Part shown: piece after piece, positions 25,801 through 37,800 of the stretch
Layout of the letters: each line of letters opens with the position of its first letter
Position numbering within the stretch: the first letter of the stretch is position 1
Source of the DNA: Apostichopus japonicus
Lineage: Eukaryota > Echinodermata > Holothuroidea > Aspidochirotida > Stichopodidae
DNA length: 64,000 nt
NCBI RefSeq assembly: GCF_037975245.1
Contig: NC_092583.1
Span: 14,797,264 to 14,861,263 of the forward strand
Direction: 5' to 3'
Notes under the pieces: generated by a model
Told to the model about the DNA's origin: nothing
What the model saw: the letters and a program-made list of their open reading frames with translations, nothing else
Database searches by the model: none
Made by a program: the position numbers and the translations under genes

Positions 25801-28800
25801 ACTGTAAGAACTTGTGTCTGACACCTATGATGCTGGTGTCAGCAGTGGGATTTGTATGTTCCATTGACTATTGTTTAAATTGAGTACCATTTTAAGAAGA
25901 CCCTTACACTTGAATGCAACATTCATGTAATGTTTTAATTGTTACTTTAAGAATGCTTTCTCAGTGATATGTTTTGTTCATGAAAAAGACATGTCTTACG
26001 ATGATTGTGACTGATTTGACAGACATATTATAAGGCATGTAATGCTAAATATCACAGCACGATGTATTCTTCATTGGGTGACTGCAGAGTATAACCTACT
26101 TATATACACTCATATGTCTGGGGTACTGCATCATGAATATCTATATATGTCAACATACTAGGCCCTTGGTTGCTTTCCACGCATGCACTACTGAGGTTGA
26201 CACCATAAGTTAAAAACTGTTTACAAACATATTCATATATTTCAAAATGTCTGGTCTGGAAGGATGAAATTGTGGTCAAGAATGGAAAGTGGCTGATAGA
26301 ATTTTCATATCATATGAAGAATAGTAAAATCTATCATTACATTCAACTTAAAAAAGTCTGCCCTCTGCTGCATACTACTATTGATAATACTAATATAAGC
26401 CACATATGTGAAAATAATTGTTACATAACTCATACGTAGCAAAGGCATATTGAATTTGATTGCAGATACAAGACTGTACTGCAGCATTTGAATGTTTTAA
26501 TATCATTTTCCACCCTAAAAATGTTGCATCAGAATTTATTCTAAACATCACCAGTCATTTTTGAGATTTTATTTTTACTATATATGGAATTTTTAACTTT
26601 CCTGTGCAGTCTAAAATATACACAATCTGTGTGTAGATAAAATAATAAGAAATATCACAATTCCTTATGAAATAGCTCGCAATATGACCAATCTGAAAAT
26701 GATCGGGCCTGGAAATAATTCTTTCATTGGTCTCTTTTTTGATCTCAAATATGATATGCTCGTCTTCGTTAACCTATTCCATAGAGACAAAATTACTTAC
26801 ATTAGCTACTGTTCTTATACAATACGACTACATAATCTATATAGTCATGCTTGTATATTTATCATGCCTACCCTGTATATCTACCCATAACCCCTTTATT
26901 AATTTTGATTACTCTCCCACCTTTTGATTTCTGCATCTTGTTATTCCAACCTGTAATTCACTAACCCACTGATGCATGTTCCCTTTTGTTTCGTCCCGCC
27001 TCTACTGTTTCTATTTGCATGTTAAAGATGAGGATGAGTTAGTCGTTCCTCAAGAGGTTGACCTTCAGAAGTCAGCCCCTCCAAATTTCCCACCACCCCA
27101 GTTTCTCTCAGATGACGAAGGTGACATGTCCGATAAATCTGACAAAAGAGACGAGACCGGTGCTGGAAGTAGCGATGAGGCAGAGGATGAAACCTCAATG
27201 AACATTTTGCCGCAGCCGAATGATGAGAAAGATTCAGAGAGATTCCCAGAGACTGATGATGGTGATGATGAGGATGAGTTAGTCGTTCCTCAAGAGGTTG
27301 ACATTCAGAAGTCAGCCCCTCCAAATTTCCCACCACCCCAGTTTCACTCAGATGACGAAGATGACATGTCCGATAAATCTGATAAAAGAGACGAGACCGG
27401 TGCTGGAAGTAGCGATGAGGCAGAGGATGAAACATCAGTGAACATTTTGCCGCAGCCGAATGATGAGAAAGATTCAGAGAGATTTCCAGAGACTGATGAT
27501 CGTGATGATGATGAGGTGGATTATCCCTTCAATCAAAGAAGGAGAAGTTTAGACGAGGATGCCGATGAAGGAGAACAGAAAGGCGACTCGAGTCGAGAGA
27601 GTGAAGATGAAGAGAGTCGAGAAGATGAAGAGAGTAGGGAGGATGAAGAGACTAGGGAGGATGAAGAGAAGGAAGAAGAGCCGGAACCAGCTTTTAAAAG
27701 TTCTTTCTCCATCACGGTTCATACCTCCAAACCAGATGACCGCGACGGCGAAGATGACGATGATGATAACGACAGTGATGATTCTACTGGAAGCCATTCA
27801 ACAGTAAAAAGTGGTTCTACGGTAAGAAGCAAACCGAGTAGTCAAGTTATCAGTGGAGAGGAAGATTCTGAAGTCGATGAGGAAGAAGTATCCAAGGACG
27901 ACCCCGGGAGGGAACCGCAACCATCGTATAAGACCTCTTTTGCGATTGCTATCCGACCCTCCGAACCCAAAGAGGAGGACGATTCAAACAGAGAGGATAG
28001 TCAATCTGAGGAGGGGAGTGATGCTACTCCCGACAGTCCGGGGCACAGCGAGGGTTATCCCTCTTACGAAGTGCTATTGGAGGATAGCTCTCTTCCTAGA
28101 ATGCCAGAGGATTCTGATGATCCTAGAGATAGAGGAAAAGTCGGTAAGGAAATTTGGGATTGTTTTCGGACGGATCACATCCATCTTTCCCTGTCTGTCA
28201 CATATTTGGAAGTGGTTTTGTTAATAACCTGACTTGATCACAAATTCTCTCAGATCATGGACTATCAAGGAACCTAACATGTTGTTAATCTTTGTGCAAT
28301 TTCATTGGGCTCATTTTGGTGAGGAATATGTTAATCCATGATATTAAATCACTATTAATATAATCTAACAACCATCCTCGTCATATTTTGCTATTACATC
28401 ATTTATACTAGCTCATTGGGTTTGCATTGTATTTCCATACATTTAGTCTTTTGCATATAATAATACATTGGTGATGGTTGTCATCAGCAGAATAATACTT
28501 TCATTAGAGAGCAAACATTCAAGGGTTGTAATATCCAGCAAAATGTACCTCAGGAGTAACATTATAAAGAGGCACATACTTTATTGGGTATTACAAATCA
28601 GATCATAAAATTAAAAATACCAAACGAGTATATTCTGTATTTCAAAATTCCAAATCTTGAACAAAAAGTGACAAATCAAAGAAAAAAATTGTTGACTTGT
28701 GGGGATAAGTGAGATTTTGCTATCTTGTAAATATGCACAAGCAAAATTGGGGGATATGATTGGCTAATAAAACTGAGACTGTTTATTTCCAATTCATCAT

Positions 28801-31800
28801 TTTCTGCGTCTGTTGATTTCATGTCAAAGAAATAACAAGATCCAAAAGGAGTATTATCAGATATTTTTATTACATAATTTATCTTTAAAGGAGAAAAAAG
28901 GCCAAAAAAAATAAAACAAAACCCAAGAAAAATTGAGTTGCCATAGTGAAGTTTGCTGTTAGTTTTATCCACCTCACTGTCTATAATGACTTCATTCTTC
29001 ACATGACTCTTATTTCATTCTGTTAGTGCTGACACATCATTAGATACATTGCATTTCCTCTTCCTTCTCGCATGATCAGAGGTTACCATAGAAACAACCA
29101 AAGTGACGCACATTTCTCTCGCATCTATCATGATTTTGGATGATGCCGATGTTGACCGTGATGAAGGAGGCGCTCATTCTGAACCTCCCAACAGTAAGGA
29201 CTGATTATTATCAAAATAAGGTTACTCGCTACAGATGAGATGAAAAGACCCTCGTGGTTTACATGGTTTATGCTTAAAGCAGCTGGTTTTGTCTACATCT
29301 TACATCTTTAAAAATACAATAAAATATGTTTTTTTGGTCTGTTGCATAAAGTATGTTAGAAAAAGGTGTACTACTTTAAAATGAAAAGAATGGAGAAACT
29401 GAACAAACTACAATAACTTATTGCCAAATCCTTGTGTAGGTAAATATATAAAAGTTAGAGGGCCGTAGTTTGGTCATAGTAAGATCTTCCACAGAGGCAT
29501 ACTGAAATAGAAACAGAGTAAGGACATATTTAAGAGTGACAGAATAGACCAACTTGGAAATGTCAAGACCTTACTTTATTTTCTTTAAAATGAGCAGGGT
29601 TGAAATACTTTCATCCGCAACGGGGAATTTTAAGGTATGGTCTTTTTTTCGTGGGCAAGGCATCATATTTCTGAAACCTTAAAAGACACTGACGGCAAAA
29701 GCCATCAGTCTTGTCAAGTAAGCCCTGTATTGTAGGTATGGAATATTGTAGTAGTTTTTGTACTTGTAGTACCACTAAGTACTGTTGCATGTGTAAGAGT
29801 ACAAGTAGAATTGTACTTGGTATGAGTACCAGTACAAGTCTCTAAGTCTGAGTTGGAGTACTTAATCCTACGCTAGGTTTCCAAAATGTCTTAAGTATGT
29901 GTATAAATCTACAAGGGTAACTTTAATATACTAGAATAACAGTTGAAGTACAGACTCAGAAAAATGTCTGAAAGTTAAAAATTGAGGGCGCTTTAATAAT
30001 AGGAATTAGAAATTGATTGTGTAGTATTCATGGAAAACAACCAGCTGCTTTAAGCATTTGTAGAACTGATCAAATGCGAATGTTTCTTAATAATTTTTAT
30101 TTACAAAAATAAAGTAAATTTGTGGTGTTTTACTCTTGTGAATGGTCTTAGAGAATGATAATAATTTCTCTATGAAAATATCCTTTTGATCAAGTTGTTA
30201 ACAAATTTTGACTTCTAGAAGACGTTTTGTTTTATAGAATGGAATGTAAGAAACTATAATATGTAAGATTTCTTCAGACTTTATCTTTTGGCTGTCTGGA
30301 CCAATAACATTTAACCCATCATAACATTAATATAATCTCATGTTTGACTTAAAGATTCTTTTAGTACACTTCTTTGTGAGTTTTCATTATTAACTTTCTC
30401 TCTAACTTAGAATACACATTATTATTAAGATTATTTATAATGTATTGTGGTGCTTCAATGTTCAGTTTCATAAAACCTATTGTAGGGCCCTTTATAGTGT
30501 AGTGTGGATTTGCCTGTTTGGCTGTACTCCATTCCCAACTAAAAAAAAAACGAGCAATGTCGTTGAAAAAGTTTAATGAAAGACTGAAATGATACTAGGC
30601 CCCGTTTTGTTCATTTTTGAAGACAAGTTTGAATTAAATTAAATCAAAATAAAATTGATTGATATGCTTTTTCAGGTTTGTTCTAAATGAAAAAGGGCAA
30701 GACTATACATTTCTCATCTGACACATCCTTAATCATCGTTTCAGTATAAGTCATGTTTAATATCATACACATTGAGAATATAAAAAAAACTTAAAACAGT
30801 ATGTAATTAACTGATGTTTTTAATGAATGAATACATTCAATTAAATACTTAATAATAAACTAGTAATGAAACTAATTTCTTATACTAACATTTCCTATAT
30901 ATCCACTAATTTTTATTTGCATGCACAGAAGAAGAATTATTACTTGCTCTTGCACTTGATCCTGTGTTTCTCGACCCCTACACTCAACCCTCCACCCCAA
31001 GTGAAACCTCAGACGATCCCGACTGGCCAGTAATTGAAGGTGAGAAATCTGGCCACAAATATTATCTGCCTCCTTGTGGAGCAAGAAAATAACAAATGTT
31101 TCAAAATATTAATAAAAACTGATTTTTATTTTATACATTTCTGGTACATCATTTTTTTTTTAGTTCATGTATTTGTAACATGTATTGAGCTACATAGTTA
31201 GATTTCATTTAGTAGTACACCATTATAGTATACATTTTGGTTACTTGAATGAATACTTTCTGTTATATGTTAAAGAAATGTTATGGTTGTGATAAATGCC
31301 ATTTCATGGATGAAGTTAATGATATAATAATGATATTAAAATGATTTTATGATATTTAAATTGATGTTAATAAAATTGGTTGTCAAAGCTTTCATTGATG
31401 CTGTAATGAAAGCTATAATAATAAACTTTAATTGTCACTTCACACATGCCCATCTACACCACAGGAGTGTGTTGGTCAATGATATAAGTAAAATTAAGTA
31501 ATAGTTAAGTAATATATTTTTCCAGTTTTGTATATTTTACACACCATTAAGTTTTTCCTTGTAAATCCTCAATTTGTAATTGAGGTTCTTTGAAACTTGT
31601 TTATGTATACTTTTATCACATGCGTTTGAATTCACGACAGGATTGTATTTGTTTGAAAATTGTGTTTATAATATTTACTTCATTTAGAATAGGTACTGTG
31701 CCTACCTAATCTATGTTTATTTTACTAACTTTCTCTCACAGCTTTACCCAAAGTTAACAAAATAACAAAACACCCAACTAAAAAATTAAAAACAAAAATA

Positions 31801-34800
31801 ATATTAATAATATCCTCCTTAATGAATTTTAATATTTAATACTTGTGTTTGAATAGTGAAACAAGTGTTGCACCTGTGATCAAATGGAAGACAGTGTGTT
31901 TCAAGTGATGCCTGCTATTTTTACAGATAACTATGGTGTCATAAATGGAAGAAATGTATATTTCATTATGTATTTATAATTTTTTGCACAAACCTCTAAT
32001 TTTAGTCTGGTTTATTTGTCTGTTTTTAGATAAAACTTCCCCACTAGCGTACTTTATTCATGTTGCTGCACTACACAACTGCATAACATGTCTTTTTACC
32101 TTTATACTATATATCGCTATACTATGATGAATATGTAAATATATGCATGCAGTTAACATTAACTTGCCTTTTCCTGCATGTCTCCCCTATGCTGCATGTA
32201 TAGAAGATGAAGTAGTACCTGACAAGGTCACTACAGTGCACGCTGCACCTAACCTTCTGAGAGCATTGGATCCTGATGCAGACTGGTCTGATGATGAGGA
32301 TGGTAAGGAAAAGTCAAAAATCCCCAAAAGGGGAAAAAAGAGACTGGAATGGAGAGTTGCTGCAATTATTGCCAGTTTTGAGAAAGTTGGAAGACCAGAG
32401 CTTATTATCACAGTTATAGACATAATTTTAATGTTTATTGTGTTTTTCTTGATTGAAGAAAGCATTTCCTCTGCATATATCTTTGCATAGTATATATTTG
32501 TGAGTGAAGATAAAGAAACTTTGGTGGCAAGTCATTAATTGTTTTGATAGACTTTTGGAAATTTCAGTATAAGCATTATTCTGTAAGTGTAATCTATCTG
32601 GAATTGTCCCTGTCATTTTAACTTTTTATCACACAAATGAACAAAATCGGACCAACGTTCTGTTCCTGAATATGGAGAAAGCTTGACTTACTTTTGAAAT
32701 ATTTGGCTGTTGATATTAACTGACCCCTTGTATAAAGCAAATTCAAAATTTGTTTATATAGTGTTGAACAATGAATGTGAAACAAGTTTCAATGTGTCCA
32801 AGGTTTACATTTTGAAGAAATATTTGGTAGATATGATCAAAACTATAAAAAAAAAAAAAAATAGTTACTTTAATTTTACTCCTGTAAGTTGTTAGTCTCT
32901 ACAAAGTCGTCAATAATTTTAAGTACAATTCTCTCTTCATGTTCAATGATAGTTTCTTAATTTAGTCTGGAAATCTTATATATGGTCTCTCGTAGAAAGA
33001 CTCGAGCCTAAAATTGCTTCAACTTTTGTTTTTCTCACAGAACCTGCAACAAAACCAGTCTTCACGACCAAACTGGAACCCCAGATAACGGTCTCGAACG
33101 GGAAACCTCTCCATCTCAAGTGTAAACTGGATTCCTCGCCAAACCCTAACATCACATGGTACAAAAATGGTACCCTCATCCCGAGAGAGCCTCCATATGA
33201 GATGTACCACAACGGTGACGAGGTCGGTCTTGTGATCCCGCAGAGCCACAAGGATGATGAGGGCATTTATGCTTGTAGAGCTGCCACAGCTGCTGGTGAA
33301 GACATGACCAACTCAAAAGTTATCGTCACAGGTAACATCCAATATTTGGTTGATACTTCTTGGATATAACCTCAAAAGTTGCGAAAATGATTTCACTTTC
33401 TTTTCAAGACATTCTTTGATGATTGGAAAATGGTAGTTGAACTTATGTTGGTCTGGGTGAATCTTGTTTTCCATACTTTCAGTGTAGCGTGGGTTGATTG
33501 AGATTCAAAGTTATGTCAGCATGTCTAAGTCACTCCATGTAATAAGAGTGTCAAGACAAAATAAAAATAAATTTGTGCTAGTAAAGTTTCTAGAGCTCTC
33601 CAGGTTTTCAAGATATTCACGTTAAAAATGTGCTAAAAACTCTGGAATTTTCCTTTAAGGCTTCAGAGAAGATGATGTGGTTCCTCAGTGCAGGCCTCAA
33701 TGTTAATTCATTGTTTAATAAATTCTAATAACTCAACCCAAGCATGTTATCCTGGTGTCATATAAACAATAGATTACCCTTGTCATAGTTAATGTTCATC
33801 CATTGTTTTATAAATTCTAATAACTCAACCCAAACTTGTTATCCTGGTGTCATATAAACAATAGATTACCCTTTTGATGACATTCAACACCATTTGTCTG
33901 TGACAAATTTGTAATGCATTGTAAACGTGTGATATTCTTTGATGTTTGGAAAATTGGTAGTTGAACGTATGTTGGTCTGGATGAATCTTGTTTTGCTTAC
34001 TATCAGTGTATTTTGTGTTGATTGAGATTCAAAGTTATGTCAGCATGTCTAAGTCTCCATATATATGATTTTAATGCCAACAAATCTTATATTTTCCCAT
34101 TGAGGTTTGTGTTGCATATAAGGGACTGACCTAATGTTCTGTGTATTAGACTATATTTTCAGTCACTTTATGTTATTAATTTCATTCTTTTGAAGGACCA
34201 TTGCTCAAAAATGAAAAATGTTATAGATATCCAACCACAACAGAAAGCAATGTGTCCTAAATGGTTTACAAAATGTGATTTTGTGCCTCAAGTCATCGTT
34301 TAACTTATTTATTTAACATTTTCTTCTGCAGAACACATCAAACCACAGTTCACAAGAAGACTTCAATCTCAGTTTGCTGCAGTCGATGGAGAACCCCTGG
34401 AGCTATCTTGCTCGGTCACAGGGGATCCAACTCCAACCATCCAATGGTACAAAGATGGGAAACTCCTGGACGGCAGATTGGACTTTGAGATTACCTTCTC
34501 AAGAGGAGAGGTCAAACTGAAAACACCGAAGACGACAGTGACCGATGAAGGTGTCTTCTCCTGTCGAGCGGTCAATCCAGCCGGTGATGACATCACCAGC
34601 TGTAACCTATTGGTGGAAGGTTAGTATTAGTGTTATCCTTTAGTGTTCCTCTCTCTCTCTATATATATATATATTTATAATTCCTATATATTCTCAGCAT
34701 TCCCAGAGATTTTCTACACTCCCTTACATTAACTCATCCACACACACAGTCTTCCACATCAACCCAACCTGCAATATACCCCACCCACTACATGTATAAC

Positions 34801-37800
34801 CATGTATCCCACTATATTATCCCACTATATTATCCCACTATATAATCCCACTGTATCTTCCCACTATATCCGAAATCTTCCCACTAAATCCCAGTCTTAG
34901 TACTTACACCATCCACTACATGATTGTTTAACAAGAATAACATTCACAACGAAAAGATTTTGTTAGTCGTGGGAATTATCCCCCTTCTCCTTTTCTAGTC
35001 GTGGGAATTATCCCCCTTCTCCTTCTCTGTGGATTCTTCTTAAAGCACTCTTTGCTCATTTTGCACACCATTCTTTGTATAAATTCCTTCTATTTCTTTT
35101 CAAACTTATTCTTATCAGTCACTACCATTATTGTGATTTTTTTCTTTTTTTCCCTGTCATAAATCCTTCAGTAGCTACTCCATAAGCATACCATAGATTG
35201 TCTTTCTTTCTTTCTGTTCATTCATTTGTGGTTTGGTGCTTTCCGTCTTGCTTTTTTTAATTCAAAAGTTGCTAAATATGCATTATTTTTGTAACACTGC
35301 TGGTAGATTTTGAACCTAAAGGGTTAAAAAAAATGCAGGCAAAAAGAAAACATAGCAAAAAGAAAACAGCAAAAAAAACAACATAGCAAAAACAAACAAG
35401 GAATCAATGGGGCCCAAAAAAAAATTGCAAAGAATTGTAAACATGCAAAACTTATTAATTGTTTAATATGTCATCCATCACCTTAGCATTAGTTATTACG
35501 TCATATTTTAGTTCTGCCTCACATGTTCCTTTGTCCTTCATCTTTATTCATCATCTCAGTTCTTCCTTTCTATTTCTGTTTCATCTCCAATTCATTTTCT
35601 ATTTTCTTTATTTCATCTCTTCTCTCTCCTCTCCTCTCCTCTCCCCGTCTCGTTCCCCATAAACTATTATCACCGTCAGAGCCCGAGCCTCCACAGACTA
35701 AACCATCTTTTCTATCTCGTTTGGAACCTGAGCTCTCCATCCCTCATGGCCAACCTCTTTTCCTCAAATGCAAAGTAGAGGGTTATCCTCCTCCAAAAAT
35801 AACCTGGTATAAAGATGGTAACCCCATTAGGCCTTCGTCCTCTGCTCTGCCTTTCATGAGGGGTGGTGAAGCCAGTCTAGAGGTACCACAAGCGTTAGAG
35901 AAAGATAGTGGTGTCTACTCATGCGTAGCTTCCAATCCGTTGGGACAGGACTCTACCAGCTGTAATGTGGCTGTGGCAGGTTTGTATACATAGAGTACTT
36001 GCTTTCCAGATAGCTTAGGTCACAGATAAATGCAAATTTGTGAGCTTTTAATCATTTGCAAAATGGAAGAAAAATCAGTTACATCATATGCTAAAGGAAA
36101 ACAAATAAAATGAGCTTCGGGATATTTTATTTTTATGTAACAATCACATGTGATTGATAAGTATTCTGTGAGTGAGGTGCTGTTTGGACTTTGCTATTTT
36201 TTTGGTGTGGTACACAGGTGGACTATGCATACAATGTATAGGTGTATCACAAAGAAGTATTGTATGATGATGATGGTGTGTAGATAATCTTGTCTAAGGA
36301 GAAAAGTCAGAGTCGGCAATTAACTTACTTTTTTAATTTAATTAAGTTTTATTTTATGACAATTGTAAGGGTTAACTAATTTCAACTATACTATTCAGAT
36401 TTGACTCTGAATTACTGTGAAAGGCAACTTCAACTGTTTTGTAATGAAAAAAGTTTTTTTCTTCAAAAAACGTTTGTCAGTGTATGTAAACTCTCTTGTG
36501 ACATGCCTTTACTTCTTAATCATTTTTCTTTTCTTTGTCATTTTCCTAAATGGCTGTATTTCAATTCTTGAAATCTGACATCTTTTCAGCTAGTTCTTCT
36601 CTTCCTCATTGTCAAAAACACTTTCAAAATGCTTCTCTTCTTCTCTAGCGCCACCGCCTCCTCCATCAAAGCCTCACTTTATTTCCCGTCTCCCTTTCGA
36701 ATTGAAACTTCCGCACGGCGACCCCCTGATCCTGAAATGTCTGGTGGAAGGTCATCCCAAGCCAAACATCAACTGGTTTAAGGATGGCATTCCCCTTAAA
36801 AATGACCCAAGGTACCGTATTGATTTCAAAGATGGTGAAGCATCTCTCAGAATACCTGAGAGCTTCCAGGATGATGGTGGAGTTTACTCCTGCCTGGCGA
36901 CGAATCCCTCTGGACAAGATTCTACTACATCCAACGTGACAGTAGGAGGTTGGTGCGGTATTTACTGTCACTATTCAAGCATGTATCTGCGACTGACATT
37001 AAGCCACGTTTGCAACGTTGGTAGCCTGTATCCCTCAATCATTCAACTATTCAACCAAGCCAGCAGGCAATCCACAGCGCCCCCACTTCCCTCCTTCTCT
37101 CTGTGCTCAATGCTGTCATAACAGTCTTTATTTATCCTATGCTGATTCTTGCTCCATGATCTCTTGTCATCATAGAAATTCATAAACTATTTACTTCGCT
37201 ACTCTTACTTCTGAACGTTATATTTATTTAACAAATATTCCTGAAAGTACATGTATAGTTACTTATATCCATTATGTACAAACACAGCATACTCCTTATA
37301 CAAATAATATTGTCACAATGTAACCTTGCCAACTAATTCATATTTGCTCTGTTGTAATATTACTTGGTATTTAACTATAACCTTTTACCATGGCCTTTGT
37401 TATCTTGCTTTTATCTTTGATCCTTCTCATCTATATAACTTTCCCCTCATTATTCTTCCATCCTCTGCCCTGTATTTCTTCCCCCATACTTCCCCCTTAT
37501 AGCCCAAGAGCCACCTCCGTGTAAACCTCAGTTTGTATCTAGGCTTGCGCCTGAGCTGACAGTCCCACACGGTGAACCGTTGAAACTTAGCTGTGGGGTG
37601 GAAGGTTACCCTCCACCAAAGGTGACTTGGTATAAAGATGGTACTCCATTGAAAGAAAGACCAGAATTTGACATCAGATACCAAAATGGTGAAGCATCCA
37701 TCGAGATACCAGAGAGCGGGGAAGGTGATGCAGGGGTTTACTCTTGCGTCGCCTCGAATCCCTCTGGGCAAGATTCGACCAGTTGTAACGTGTCGGTTTC

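Noticed and set aside
31945-32127. Possible linker exon after ctgtttttag (about 32029)
   Set aside because: The frame has hydrophobic, non-linker composition and runs to a stop without a donor.
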